Shown in pieces: positions 1 through 10,393 of a DNA stretch of 64,000 nt. Made by a program: the position numbers and the translations under genes. The DNA comes from Acidobacteriota bacterium. Its GTDB lineage: Bacteria; Acidobacteriota; Blastocatellia; Pyrinomonadales; Pyrinomonadaceae. Within the stretch, counting starts at the first letter, position 1. Every line of letters begins with the position of its first letter. Below the pieces are notes generated by a model. It was not told the DNA's origin. It saw nothing but the letters and a program-made list of their open reading frames with translations, and did not search any database. The stretch covers positions 1 through 64,000 of the forward strand of contig QHXM01000072.1 in assembly GCA_003222945.1 (NCBI GenBank). Direction: 5' to 3'.

Positions 1-195
1 ACGGCTTTCAATGGACAGGCAGGCGTCAGAGCAGGCGGCGCTGGCTCAACTCTGGTTATATCGAACACCAGCATCATGAACAACCAGCTTGGACCGGCCA
101 GCGGTGGCGGCTCTTTTGTGTCGCATGGCAACAATCAGATCAGCGGCAATTTGACTGCTGGAACTGCGCCTAATCCCAACATCGGTCAACAGTAG
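1..195 (+). CDS. C-terminal fragment of a Gly/Asn/Ser-rich protein, possibly parallel beta-helix type (5' end outside window)
   Basis: Frame 1 is open from base 1 to TAG at 193-195: TAFNGQAGVRAGGAGSTLVISNTSIMNNQLGPASGGGSFVSHGNNQISGNLTAGTAPNPNIGQQ*. Confidence 0.5.
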   Translation, partial: TAFNGQAGVRAGGAGSTLVISNTSIMNNQLGPASGGGSFVSHGNNQISGNLTAGTAPNPNIGQQ

Positions 196-221
196 GCTCA
201 AGGTTCACCCAGTCTCCTTTA

Positions 222-254
222 GCATGTCCGCCTCGCATTGGGAGGCGGACATGC
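222..254 (+). terminator. Strong hairpin downstream of the first CDS
   Basis: GCATGTCCGCCTC / GAGGCGGACATGC, perfect 13-bp stem with 7-nt loop; no clear U-tract. Confidence 0.55.
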
Positions 255-430
255 AGGAGGGCAGTCAGCAAAAGCCTTGAGCCGAGTGGCTGAATCTTTT
301 TAGCCTTGGCCGACGAGAGGCTGTCCAAGTTCCCTTTGAACTTCAGTTAACCTTCGTATCGTTACCGTTGAGCCATGATTTCTTTTACAGAATTGAATTG
401 TTTTGTAGGCGTGTTAAAGGAGGCCTATCC

Positions 431-3400
431 ATGTTCAGATCCGACTTGTCGAAATCTATTTACCGGTCAATGCTAGGGACGCGCTTAAGTTTGAGAGTCG
501 CCCGCTTTCTTGTCTTCTCTATTTTCATTACTCTTGCTGCGGCGCTTCTATTTACGGCTTCCTCTGCTGCGACTTCCAACCACTCGGCTTCGACTTCCCC
601 CAACTTTGCTAGCGATATAATGGGCTTCTCCACTTCAGCATTTGATGTTGATAGCTGGAAGAAAGCTTTGAGAGGGGATTCGTCGAGGTCTAAATCAGAC
701 CTATTCGCATTTATGCCGTTGCCGCAGTCCGGCTCAGAGCAAGTTACGACTTATGATGCGACATGTACCACTCCAAAGAGTGCTTTCATATTGGGCGACA
801 TCGTTTGCGCTAAGGTAGAGGGAGGGCCTAGCTTCCAGCGCCGCCTTGCCTTAATAGACTCTTACCCGCTGGTAAGAGACTCTCAACCGATTACATCAGA
901 CCCACAAAATATCTTGTTTACACTGCCCGCGCTGCCGGTCTCCACCATTAATGGGCAGACCTATGATAACCGGGGCGTTTGGCGTGTGAATATCGTTCCC
1001 TCGTCACGATTCTCCGTGAGGGCCACCGCATCATTCACAGTTAGTAATCCAGTTTTGCCAGAGGCAAATCTTGCGATTTTCAACTCCAGCAGCGCAGGCG
1101 ATTCGATAACGGCTGGCTCGAACATCTTCTATAATGTGGTCGTGCAAAATCCAGGCCCGGACGTAGCGCAGAATGTTCAGGTAACAAGCAGTATTCCAGC
1201 CAACACCACCTTCTTATCCGGCGCACAGGATTCACCCGGAGCGCAGAATACTTTTACTTGCACATTTCCTAACGCGAACGACTCAACGGGTAGCACGACG
1301 TGCACGATAGCGTCGTTACCCGCCGGACAGACCGCTACATTCATGCTTGTTTATAACGTGAATTCCGGCGCTGGCGCTGGCACGGTCATCTCAAGCACAG
1401 CGTCCGTTTCAAGCGACACGCCGGATAGCGACAACGCAGATAATTCTTCCACGTCCAACACATCAATAGTCGCTGGCGCGCCAACCAATACCTGCACGCT
1501 GGATTGCCCGACGAACATTACTGTGGCCGCCGACACGACTGAGAACAGTCAGCGAGGCGCACATGTAACGTTCCCCAATCCGTCAACAGTAGGCGATTGT
1601 GGTAATCCGCCTGTGTTGACTGCAACGCCTTCATCAGGCTCCTTCTTCCCGGTGGGCAGAACTACAGTCAACTTTACTTCTGCGACGGGCGACGGTGCTT
1701 GTAGCTTCGACGTTACCGTTATTGATACCGGCACCAATCCGCCGACAATTTCCTGTCCGCCAGACAAGACAGCTAATGCTGACAGTAACTGCTCGGCAAC
1801 CGTGGTGTTGGGTACTCCGACCACGACGGGTGACAACGTAACAGTCGTTGGCAGCCGCAGCGATGGCCTGCCAATGTATGACTGTGACGCGAACGGTGAA
1901 AACTGTGTACGGAAGTCTCAGGACCTGCCGTTCTCGGCCGGTCAAACGACTATCACCTGGACGGCGACATCGCACGATACTCCAGGTCCTTGGGCTGACG
2001 AGTCACTTCATACCACTGGCACTGCTTCGTGCACACAGATCGTGACGGTAAATGATGTCACGCCGCCGAACATAGCTGCGACAGATCAAACAGTTTCGGC
2101 GGATGCAAATTGCCAGGCGACCGTGCCAGACTACTCCAGCACTGTCACTGACAATTGCGCGTGTGATAGTTCTGACAGTGCGGAGGCTTGCGCCGGACAC
2201 CCGCATGTTACCGTTACTCAAAGTCCAGCTCCGGGCACTATTGTCGGGCGCGGACCGCACACGATTCACATCACTGCGAACGACGGCTCCAGCAACAATA
2301 ACGGTGCCGGCAATACATCAGAGAAGGACATCACTTTGACGGTCAACGACACAACCGCGCCGTCAATCAGTTGTCCGAGTGACATCTCGGTCACCAGCCC
2401 GACGGGCGCTTGTTCAGTGACCGTGAATCTGGGTGTTCCAACTGCTACGGATAATTGTGACGGTAACGTAACGCCCGTTCCAAGCCGCAGCGACTCGAAG
2501 CCCATAACCGATCCATTCCCTGTGGGCACAACCACGGTCACTTGGACGGCCACTGACTCATCAGGCAATCACTCGTCGTGCGACCAAAAAGTAGTTGTGG
2601 CAGACAACGAGCCGCCAGTAATCAGTTGTCCGGGCAATGTTGATACAACCACTGATACGGGCGCCTGTTCTGCTTCGCACGTTAATCACGGAACGGCCAC
2701 GGCTACGGACAATTGCAGTGGCGCCACGGTAAGCGGCACGAGAAGTGACGGACACGGCCTGGATGATCCTTATCCGAAAGGCACAACCACGATCACTTGG
2801 ACTGCCACTGATGCTTCTGGTAATCACTCATCGTGCGATCAGACGGTCACGGTGAAGGACAAAGAGGCACCTGTAATCTCTTGCCCGGCGAACATCGTTC
2901 ACGGGACTGATCCGGGCATGTGTTCGGCAAATCTTAATCCGGGAACGGCGACCGCGACGGACAACTGCGATAATCCAACTATCAGCAGTGCCAGAAGCGA
3001 TGGTCAGGCTTTGAATGCGCCTTATCCGAAAGGCACAACGACCATCACATGGACTGCCACTGATAGTTCGGGCAATCTCTCATCGTGTGCGCAGACGGTC
3101 ACGGTGAACGACACCGAGGCGCCGACATTGACGCTCAATGGCAACACGCCCTCGATGTGGCCGCCGAATCACAGTTATCACACGTTCCACGTTACGGACT
3201 TCGTGACGGGTGCGAGCGACAACTGTGACACACTCAGCGTAAGCGATGTCGTCATCGCAAAGGTGACGAGCGATGAGGCAGAGAACGCCAACGGCAGCGG
3301 CAACACGTTGAACGACATCGTGATCGCCGGCGATTGTAAGTCCGTCCAGTTGCGCGCCGAGCGCGAGCAAAGCGGTAATGGTCGCGTCTATACAATCACG

Positions 3401-3526
3401 TTTAGAGTTCGTGACTCGGCTGGCAACGAAACGACCCGCACGGCCAAGGTTACCGTGCCCGTTAATTCGGGCGGAACAGCCGTGGATAGCGGGCCGCATT
3501 ACACGGTTACGAGTAGTTGCCCGTGA
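431..3526 (+). CDS. Secreted multi-domain protein with DUF11-like domain followed by several HYR-type repeats
   Basis: ATG at 431 preceded by AAAGGAGG; signal-like hydrophobic N-terminus; repeated 'ISCP..N....TGACSA......TATDNC....SRSDG....PYPKGTTTITWTATDSSGN.SSC.QTVTV' units. Confidence 0.85.
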   Translation: MFRSDLSKSIYRSMLGTRLSLRVARFLVFSIFITLAAALLFTASSAATSNHSASTSPNFASDIMGFSTSAFDVDSWKKALRGDSSRSKSDLFAFMPLPQSGSEQVTTYDATCTTPKSAFILGDIVCAKVEGGPSFQRRLALIDSYPLVRDSQPITSDPQNILFTLPALPVSTINGQTYDNRGVWRVNIVPSSRFSVRATASFTVSNPVLPEANLAIFNSSSAGDSITAGSNIFYNVVVQNPGPDVAQNVQVTSSIPANTTFLSGAQDSPGAQNTFTCTFPNANDSTGSTTCTIASLPAGQTATFMLVYNVNSGAGAGTVISSTASVSSDTPDSDNADNSSTSNTSIVAGAPTNTCTLDCPTNITVAADTTENSQRGAHVTFPNPSTVGDCGNPPVLTATPSSGSFFPVGRTTVNFTSATGDGACSFDVTVIDTGTNPPTISCPPDKTANADSNCSATVVLGTPTTTGDNVTVVGSRSDGLPMYDCDANGENCVRKSQDLPFSAGQTTITWTATSHDTPGPWADESLHTTGTASCTQIVTVNDVTPPNIAATDQTVSADANCQATVPDYSSTVTDNCACDSSDSAEACAGHPHVTVTQSPAPGTIVGRGPHTIHITANDGSSNNNGAGNTSEKDITLTVNDTTAPSISCPSDISVTSPTGACSVTVNLGVPTATDNCDGNVTPVPSRSDSKPITDPFPVGTTTVTWTATDSSGNHSSCDQKVVVADNEPPVISCPGNVDTTTDTGACSASHVNHGTATATDNCSGATVSGTRSDGHGLDDPYPKGTTTITWTATDASGNHSSCDQTVTVKDKEAPVISCPANIVHGTDPGMCSANLNPGTATATDNCDNPTISSARSDGQALNAPYPKGTTTITWTATDSSGNLSSCAQTVTVNDTEAPTLTLNGNTPSMWPPNHSYHTFHVTDFVTGASDNCDTLSVSDVVIAKVTSDEAENANGSGNTLNDIVIAGDCKSVQLRAEREQSGNGRVYTITFRVRDSAGNETTRTAKVTVPVNSGGTAVDSGPHYTVTSSCP

Positions 3527-3608
3527 GTCTGCAAGTGTACGGCTCTAACATAAACTGGGCGGGCGTCTCTGGCGCTCGCCCACTCCAACCCTTCGAGAGG
3601 AGTAAAGG

Positions 3609-3986
3609 ATGAGAAACCCACATAACTTGCGCACCGTGCGCCGTCTTATTATCTTCTGCGCAGTCATCTGTGCTCTGGTGGCTTTGCCGATGCTTTCACG
3701 TGCGCAGTCAGCAACCTCGGTAAATATCGTAAATAATTCAGGCCGCTCAGTCATTCACGTCTATCTGTCGCACGTCAACGCTGATGATTGGAGCGGTAAC
3801 CAGCTGGGTGACGCGACCATTTCGCCCGGCCAGTCATTTAACCTCGGCAACGTTGCCTGCGACGCGCAGCAGGTCAAAGTCATCGCTGAGGACCAGAACG
3901 GATGTTTTCTTTCGACTGTAGTCAACTGCGGTGATAATGCCACTTGGACAATCACCAATGACACGGCAGCCGATTGCGGCGGCTAA
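3609..3986 (+). CDS. Small secreted protein of unknown function
   Basis: 125 aa ORF with signal peptide (LIIFCAVICALVALPMLSRAQS), GAGAGG RBS just upstream. Confidence 0.7.
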   Translation: MRNPHNLRTVRRLIIFCAVICALVALPMLSRAQSATSVNIVNNSGRSVIHVYLSHVNADDWSGNQLGDATISPGQSFNLGNVACDAQQVKVIAEDQNGCFLSTVVNCGDNATWTITNDTAADCGG

Positions 3987-4029
3987 TGTAGAGAGCGGCG
4001 CTCTCGAAACATTCCGACGAATACACTAT

Positions 4030-4078
4030 TGCCCCTGTTGGTAGCTGCTCTCGTTTTGAGTAGCAATCAACAGGGGCA
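4030..4078 (+). terminator. Long hairpin after the 3609 CDS
   Basis: TGCCCCTGTTG ... CAACAGGGGCA perfect 11-bp outer stem, with inner GCTGCTC/GAGTAGC stem. Confidence 0.7.
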
Positions 4079-4265
4079 CTTCTCATTTAACGCTTAGGAC
4101 ACGCTATCCTCCTTCAGAGGGTTTACAATGCACTCTCATGCTGAGATTATGGCTCGTGCTCGTCCGAGCGAGCACAACTGACAGCAGAAGACTGTGTGGC
4201 GTCTGACAAAAGCTTTGAGAGACTTCGCGCAGGCCGCTCCAATTATGAGGAAGACCCACTAAGCC

Positions 4266-5351
4266 ATGAAGGTGATGACCATCCTGGGCACGCGCCCGGA
4301 GATAATTCGCTTGAGCCGTGTCGTTGAGAAGCTGGACCGCTTGTGCCAGCACGTCCTTGTACACACGGGGCAGAATTTCGATCCTAACCTGAATGACGTT
4401 TTCTTTCAGCAACTCAATGTACGACAGCCAGACTATTTCCTGGGCGTGCGCGGCGAGACGTTCGGCGAGCAGGTCGGACAGATCATTGTGGAAGCCGAGC
4501 GCGTCATGCTCAAGGAGAGGCCGGACCGCCTGCTCATTCTTGGAGACACGAACAGCGGGCTGACGGCGATAGTGGCAAAGCGTATGGGGATTCCCGTTTA
4601 TCACATGGAGGCAGGCAACCGCTGCTATGATGACCGCGTGCCGGAAGAAGTCAACCGGCGCGCAATCGATCACAGCAGCGATATTCTGATGCCTTATACG
4701 GAGCGCAGCCGAGCGAACCTCCTGCGCGAAGGCATAGAAAGCAGGCGCATCTTTGTAACAGGCAATCCCATCCTCGAAGTTCTGCGTTACCATGAATCGG
4801 AGATCATTAAATCGGATGTCTTAACGCGCTTGCAGATCAAGCCGCAGGGCTATTTTTTGGTGACGATGCACCGGGCCGAAAATGTTGACGTAGAGGAGCG
4901 CCTGCGCGCTTTAACCAGCGCTCTTGAGATGCTCGAAAAGGAGTATAGTCTTCCGGTCATTTGCAGCCTGCACCCTCGAACCCGTAGCAAGATGGAGCGC
5001 TTCGGCGTCACATCCTCAAAGATTCAGTTTCATGCTCCCTTCGGTCTCTTCGACTTCATACAGCTTGAGCGCAACACCTTCTGCGCGCTGAGCGATAGCG
5101 GAACTGTTCAGGAAGAGTGCTCTATCTTTCGTGTGGCTAATGTGACGATTCGTGATGTGACGGAAAGGCCGGAGACCGTTGAGTGCGGCAGCAACATGCT
5201 GAGCGGGGCAGAGCCTGAAATGATACTGCGCTCGGTCCGCACGGTTCTTAATCAAAAGGGAGAGTGGAAACCGCCCGCAGAATACATGGTCGAGAACGTG
5301 AGCAATGTGGTCGCCAAGATCGTGCTCGGCTATCGTCATGCTTCAATCTAG
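4266..5351 (+). CDS. wecB: UDP-N-acetylglucosamine 2-epimerase (non-hydrolysing)
   Basis: MKVMTILGTRPEIIRLSRV..., HMEAGNRCYDDRVPEEVNRR, VTMHRAENVD, SDSGTVQEE motifs. Confidence 0.93.
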   Translation: MKVMTILGTRPEIIRLSRVVEKLDRLCQHVLVHTGQNFDPNLNDVFFQQLNVRQPDYFLGVRGETFGEQVGQIIVEAERVMLKERPDRLLILGDTNSGLTAIVAKRMGIPVYHMEAGNRCYDDRVPEEVNRRAIDHSSDILMPYTERSRANLLREGIESRRIFVTGNPILEVLRYHESEIIKSDVLTRLQIKPQGYFLVTMHRAENVDVEERLRALTSALEMLEKEYSLPVICSLHPRTRSKMERFGVTSSKIQFHAPFGLFDFIQLERNTFCALSDSGTVQEECSIFRVANVTIRDVTERPETVECGSNMLSGAEPEMILRSVRTVLNQKGEWKPPAEYMVENVSNVVAKIVLGYRHASI

Positions 5352-5404
5352 TCTGTCAGCCGGACGAGATGATTCTAATGAACCTGGGGTACTGTTGATT
5401 CGAG

Positions 5405-6625
5405 ATGAAGTTCGCTCTGATTTCGCAAGCCTTGCCGCCCGGAGGCTCTGGGCAGGCTATGGTCATCTATCGCCTGCTAAGCCCGCTTAGCCCGGACACC
5501 TACTGCCTGATCTCACAGCAAGATCACAATCCTCAAAAGGGTGGGCCGGACTATTTCGGTCGTCTTCCGGGAAAATATTTTCACCTGCCGCCGGAATATC
5601 CTATCGCTCCTGAGGCGGCGCGCTGGCGCAGGCGTGCGCGCATTCTGCAAGGCTTGCTCTTCGGACTCTTCCTGCGCGCTCGAAGGATTGCGAAGATCGT
5701 AAGAGACGAGAGGTGCGAAGCTATTGTTGCCTGCACGGGCGGCGACATGCTGAATCTTCCTGCCGGTTATCTAGCCAGTCGTAAACTGCGCGTTCCCTTC
5801 TACGCCTACATCTTTGACGACTACGCTAACCAGTTGCCCACCTTGCGAATGATTGCCAAGAGACTTGAGCCGCTCATGCTGAAAAGAGCCGCAGGCATCA
5901 TCACGCCTAACGAGTTCATGCGCGACACGCTCAGGAAACGTTACGGGGTCGAAGCGACTATCATACGCAATCCTTGTGACATCTCTCAGTATAAATGGTC
6001 GCCGGACGAGGAGGATGCGGCGAAGAATGGCGCGGGCGAAATTAAGATAGTTTATACGGGCGGCGTTTACGGCGCGCATTTCGATGCCTTCCGGCGATTG
6101 ATAGCCGCCATGCAGATGCTCGAGCGACCCAATCTGAAGTTGCACATCTATACGCTCGACCCCGTAGAGGAACTCCAGGCCGAAGGCATCTCAGGGCCAT
6201 CTGTGGTTTTCAACGAGTATCAGAAACTATCTTCCATCGCACGCGTGCAGCAGGAAGCTGATCTGCTCTTTCTGCCGCTCGCGTTCTCGTCGCCTTTTCC
6301 AGAGTTGATTAAAACCTCTGCTCCGGGCAAGACCGGAGAGTTGCTGGCTGCGCGCCGCCCCATCCTTGTTCACGCGCCGCCGGACTCTTTCATCAGTTGG
6401 TATTTTCGTTACCACGAGTGCGGTCTTGTAGTTGATGAAAGCGACACCTCAAAGTTGGCCGAAGCGATTGACCGCATACTGACCGACAAAGATTTAAGAA
6501 GAGTTTTGAGCGATCACGCATGGGAGCGCGCCTGCACTGACTTTAGCTCAACCCATGCTCAAGCCGAGTTTGCACACCTGCTGAATCTGGATATACTGAA
6601 TCGAAATCCTGCTATCAAAAGCTGA
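5405..6625 (+). CDS. Glycosyltransferase, GT4-like
   Basis: 406 aa; N-terminal PPGGSGQA, C-terminal PGKTGELLAARRPILVHAPPDS region. Confidence 0.8.
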   Translation: MKFALISQALPPGGSGQAMVIYRLLSPLSPDTYCLISQQDHNPQKGGPDYFGRLPGKYFHLPPEYPIAPEAARWRRRARILQGLLFGLFLRARRIAKIVRDERCEAIVACTGGDMLNLPAGYLASRKLRVPFYAYIFDDYANQLPTLRMIAKRLEPLMLKRAAGIITPNEFMRDTLRKRYGVEATIIRNPCDISQYKWSPDEEDAAKNGAGEIKIVYTGGVYGAHFDAFRRLIAAMQMLERPNLKLHIYTLDPVEELQAEGISGPSVVFNEYQKLSSIARVQQEADLLFLPLAFSSPFPELIKTSAPGKTGELLAARRPILVHAPPDSFISWYFRYHECGLVVDESDTSKLAEAIDRILTDKDLRRVLSDHAWERACTDFSSTHAQAEFAHLLNLDILNRNPAIKS

Positions 6626-6639
6626 AAGGTCAACTATTC

Positions 6640-7404
6640 TTGGCTACTTTTCGAGAGCGAATGTTGGAGATTTTTGATTGGTACGCGCGGCGAATGCCCG
6701 CGCCGCTTCTGCTGCCCTTGAGCCTTCCGCTGGGGCGGCAGATGAAGACCGAGCAGTTCTTTCTATACGAGAACGCGCGCATGATAGAAACCGCCTTCGG
6801 GTTCATTCACAATAACGAGATTAAGGGCGATTACGTAGAGTTCGGCGTCTTCCGTGGCAGAACATTTGTAGAGGCTTGTAACGCAGCGCGTCGTTACGGG
6901 ACGAAAGAGATGCGCTTCTTCGCCTTCGACTCTTTTGCCGGACTGCCGGAAATCTCCGAAAAGGATGCCGGGGGCGCATTCAAGACAGGGCAGTTCAGTG
7001 CTGCACGCAACGTCTTCGAGCAGGCTTTAAGACGTAACCGCGTGGACAGATCACGCGTTCACGTCGTAGAGGGTTTTTATGACGAGACATTGAAGGCGGA
7101 GCGCCGCAAAGAGCTTGGAATAGAAAGAGTGGCAATCGCCTGGATTGATTGCGACCTGTATGCCTCGACTGTGCCGGTTCTAAATTTTCTTTCAGAGGTT
7201 CTGGTTGACGGAGCGTTGTTGATCTTCGACGACTGGTACTGCTTTAACGGCCACGCAGACCGAGGCGAACAGCGCGCCTGCGCCGAATGGCTCGCGGCCA
7301 ACCCGCAGATAAAACTTGTCGAGTACCAGAATTTTCACTGGGCCGGTCGCTCCTTTATAGTTAACCGGCTTGACAGCCTTGATAGCGAGCGCGCCGCCTC
7401 TTAA
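6640..7404 (+). CDS. TylF/MycF-type O-methyltransferase-like protein
   Basis: GDYVEFGVFRGRTF, FAFDSFAGLPEI, AWIDCDLYASTVPVLNFL, LLIFDDWY motifs; start uncertain (TTG 6640 or ATG 6661). Confidence 0.8.
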   Translation: MATFRERMLEIFDWYARRMPAPLLLPLSLPLGRQMKTEQFFLYENARMIETAFGFIHNNEIKGDYVEFGVFRGRTFVEACNAARRYGTKEMRFFAFDSFAGLPEISEKDAGGAFKTGQFSAARNVFEQALRRNRVDRSRVHVVEGFYDETLKAERRKELGIERVAIAWIDCDLYASTVPVLNFLSEVLVDGALLIFDDWYCFNGHADRGEQRACAEWLAANPQIKLVEYQNFHWAGRSFIVNRLDSLDSERAAS

Positions 7405-7430
7405 AGCTTAAATCCTGGAGATTCTCTTTT

Positions 7431-8591
7431 TTGTCTTCGCTCAAATCCATGCACATTTGCCAGTTATCTTCGACGACCCTGGACTCTCACTACTTCGGTA
7501 GTCTTGGGCTGGGTTTCTCTGCGAGCGGCGCAACACAGGTCTGCGGCAGTCTGATGGAGAAGAATCCGCCGACGTGGTTAACGGAAGCTGAAAGGATAAG
7601 CTATTTCTGTCTGAACGCACGAGGCCGTCTGCATTACCCGCAAGCAGTCCTTCGACTCGCACGCCTTCTGCGCCGTGAGCGCATAGAGATTTTGCAGACG
7701 CACCTTTATGATGCCGGTGTTGTAGGCATCCTGGCCGCGCGCATGGCGCGCACGCCCGTTGTGGTCGTCGCACGTCATCACCTGGACGAGCCGCAACTAT
7801 TAGGGACGCGCTGGCACGTCAAGACAGATGGTTGGATGGCGCGCAGGGCAAGTTGTGTGGTCGTTCCTTCGGACGCCGTGCGTCGTCACATGATCGCGCG
7901 TGAGGGACTTTCGGGCGACAACATAGAGGTCATACACTACGGCTTCGACTTCGACGAATTCCTGGCGACTGAAGAGGACGGAAAGCGCGTTCGCCGCGAG
8001 TTCGGACTGGAAAACGCGTTCGTGCTCGGCAATGTCGGAAGATTCTTTAAGAACAAAGGTCACGCCTATTTGATAGAAGCGCTCAAAGAGTTGGCACTAG
8101 AGATTCCGAACATCAAGCTGCTACTGCTGGGCAGCGGCGACCGCGCTTCGATTGAAGAGATGGCGCGGCGTGAAGACGTCGAAGATAGAGTCGTCTTCGC
8201 AGGCTTTCGCAAAGATGTGTCGGCCTGTATGCGCGCATTTGACTTGCTGGTTCATCCGTCTTTGAGCGAAAGCTTCGGGCAGGTGCTTGTCGAAGCGATG
8301 GCTGTCGGGACTGTTGTTGTGGCGAGCCGAGTCGGGGGCGTGCCGGAGATTGTCTCAGACGGCGAGACGGGACGGCTTGTTCCGCCTATGGATTCGGGCG
8401 CGATTGTCAGCGCGGTGCTTGACCTTTATCGCAATGCGGACAGGCGCGAGCAGTTGGGCCTGGCCGGACAAAAGAGCGTGCGCGAGCGTTTCACGGATGC
8501 GCAGATGGTCAACGGCTATCTGGACTGTTACCGACGTTATTTAGAGAAATCTTTCAAGGGGCAGAAGAACTATGTCGCGGCCCAGACTTGA
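7431..8591 (+). CDS. Glycosyltransferase family 4
   Basis: LGNVGRFFKNKGHAYLIEA, LLGSGDR, HPSLSESFGQVLVEAMAVGTVVVASRVGGVPEIV motifs. Confidence 0.9.
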   Translation: MSSLKSMHICQLSSTTLDSHYFGSLGLGFSASGATQVCGSLMEKNPPTWLTEAERISYFCLNARGRLHYPQAVLRLARLLRRERIEILQTHLYDAGVVGILAARMARTPVVVVARHHLDEPQLLGTRWHVKTDGWMARRASCVVVPSDAVRRHMIAREGLSGDNIEVIHYGFDFDEFLATEEDGKRVRREFGLENAFVLGNVGRFFKNKGHAYLIEALKELALEIPNIKLLLLGSGDRASIEEMARREDVEDRVVFAGFRKDVSACMRAFDLLVHPSLSESFGQVLVEAMAVGTVVVASRVGGVPEIVSDGETGRLVPPMDSGAIVSAVLDLYRNADRREQLGLAGQKSVRERFTDAQMVNGYLDCYRRYLEKSFKGQKNYVAAQT

Positions 8592-9360
8592 GCCATCCTT
8601 AGAAAGCCCGCCCGGCTCGCCCTGGTACGTCGTACACATGGCGCGTTATCTCTTCGCGCAACAGCGCGTCGAGAGCGGCCTAACGCTGGACATCGCTTGC
8701 GGGACTGGCTACGGGCTTCCAGTCTTGCAGGCGCGTGCGCGTAAAGTTATCGGCGTCGAACTGGACCCGCGTGCTGCGCGCGAGGCGCTCAGGTATGTTG
8801 AAGGAAGTCCGGCTGCGGTGATTATGGCCGACGGCTGCGTTCTGCCCTTTGCAGACGAGACATTCGATTGCATCACATCGTTCGAGACGATAGAGCATCT
8901 GGAAGAGCGTCGCAGTTTCGTAGCCGAGTTGCGGCGTGTCCTCAAGCGCGAAGGCATCTGCATTCTCTCTACGCCGAACGCTTATCACACGAAGCCCGTC
9001 AATGGAAAGCCCAGACATCCCGACCATGTTCATGAATACACGCCGGAAGAGCTAGAGGCGGAATTGCGTGATTACTTCAAGGAAGTAGAACTGCTCGGTC
9101 AGTCTTTGGATGAGCGTTACAGGATTCCGCCTTTCTGGGACGAGCAGGAGGAGTTGAAGACAAAATCTGCGAGCCTGCGAATGCAGGTCGGTCTCTGGCG
9201 AGTTTTGAACAAAGTGCCATGGCGTGCGCGCGAGCGCTTGAGCCGCGCATTTCTGGGGCACTCCTTGATTCCAGCGGAGAACGATTACCGGTTCACTCAA
9301 GCGACTATCAAGACTGCTCCTGTTACAGTGGCAATCTGCCGAGGACGTTTACACGAATAA
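8572..9360 (+). CDS. Class I SAM-dependent methyltransferase
   Basis: LDIACGTGYGLPVL, GVELDPRA, FDCITSFETIEHLEE motifs; overlaps upstream gene by 20 bp. Confidence 0.85.
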   Translation: MSRPRLEPSLESPPGSPWYVVHMARYLFAQQRVESGLTLDIACGTGYGLPVLQARARKVIGVELDPRAAREALRYVEGSPAAVIMADGCVLPFADETFDCITSFETIEHLEERRSFVAELRRVLKREGICILSTPNAYHTKPVNGKPRHPDHVHEYTPEELEAELRDYFKEVELLGQSLDERYRIPPFWDEQEELKTKSASLRMQVGLWRVLNKVPWRARERLSRAFLGHSLIPAENDYRFTQATIKTAPVTVAICRGRLHE

Positions 9361-9367
9361 GAAACTC

Positions 9368-10300
9368 ATGCACAAGCCTCTGGTCAGCGTCATCATTCCG
9401 AGCTACAACTACGCGCGCTACATAGGCGAGGCGATTGATAGCGTTCTAGCGCAGACTTACGCGAACGTGGAAGTCGTAGTCGTTGACAATAGTTCTACTG
9501 ATAACACGCTCGAAGTCTTGCGCGGCTACGGCGACTCCATAAGATGGTTTCAGCAGCCCAATCAGGGAGTGTCAGGATCGCGCAATCGTGGGATAGTGGA
9601 GAGTGGCGGTGAGCTTGTGGCCTTTCTGGATGCAGACGACGTGTGGCTGCCGGAAAAGCTCGCACGCCAAGTGGAATTTTTTAACGACCCGTGCATTGGA
9701 ATGGTCTATTGCGGATTGCAGTTCATAGATGCGCTGGGCAATCCGCTTGAACGAAGCGTTGAAGGTTTGCGCGGGCAGGTGCTTAAACGGATGGCTCTGC
9801 TTGAAGCGCCGGGAATTCCTGCTTGCGGCAGTTCTGCGATTGTGAGGCGCGAGGCACTGGAGAAAGCTGGAGGGTTCGACCGAGAGCTTTCAATATCAGC
9901 AGACTGGGACATGTGGCGGCGAATCAGTTGCCACTACGACGTGGAGTTTCTGCCAGAACCGCTCGTACTCTATCGCCAGCACGATTCAGCTATGCATCTG
10001 AAGGTCGATGTCTTCGCGCATGACATGTTGCACGCCTTCGAGAGCATGTTCTCGGATGCGGCGGCGCGTGAAGTTCATCCTCTGCGAAGACGATGCTATG
10101 CGAACCTTTACGCGCAATTGTCCGGCTCATACCATTATGCTGGACAATGGAGAAAGAGCATTCGTTACGGAATCAAGAGCGCACTCCTTTGGCCGCCGCG
10201 TCTCGCTTACTTGCTCGCATTCCCGTACAGAAGATGGCAAAGGCGCGCGGCGGCAAAGAATAGTTCGACTCTCCCTGCGACCGGGATGAAAGATGGATGA
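9368..10300 (+). CDS. Glycosyltransferase family 2
   Basis: VSVIIPSYNYARYIGEAIDSVLAQTY, VAFLDADDVW motifs. Confidence 0.92.
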   Translation: MHKPLVSVIIPSYNYARYIGEAIDSVLAQTYANVEVVVVDNSSTDNTLEVLRGYGDSIRWFQQPNQGVSGSRNRGIVESGGELVAFLDADDVWLPEKLARQVEFFNDPCIGMVYCGLQFIDALGNPLERSVEGLRGQVLKRMALLEAPGIPACGSSAIVRREALEKAGGFDRELSISADWDMWRRISCHYDVEFLPEPLVLYRQHDSAMHLKVDVFAHDMLHAFESMFSDAAAREVHPLRRRCYANLYAQLSGSYHYAGQWRKSIRYGIKSALLWPPRLAYLLAFPYRRWQRRAAAKNSSTLPATGMKDG

Positions 10301-10393
10301 CGGCACTTTTGATAAAGTGTGGTTTCATGTTACGTTAACGTCTTTGAATCGCGCCCGGAAAATCCTAATCTCAGTTAACGACGAAGAAGCTAA

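Noticed and set aside
4104-4793. Minus-strand 229 aa ORF
   Set aside because: Antisense to wecB.
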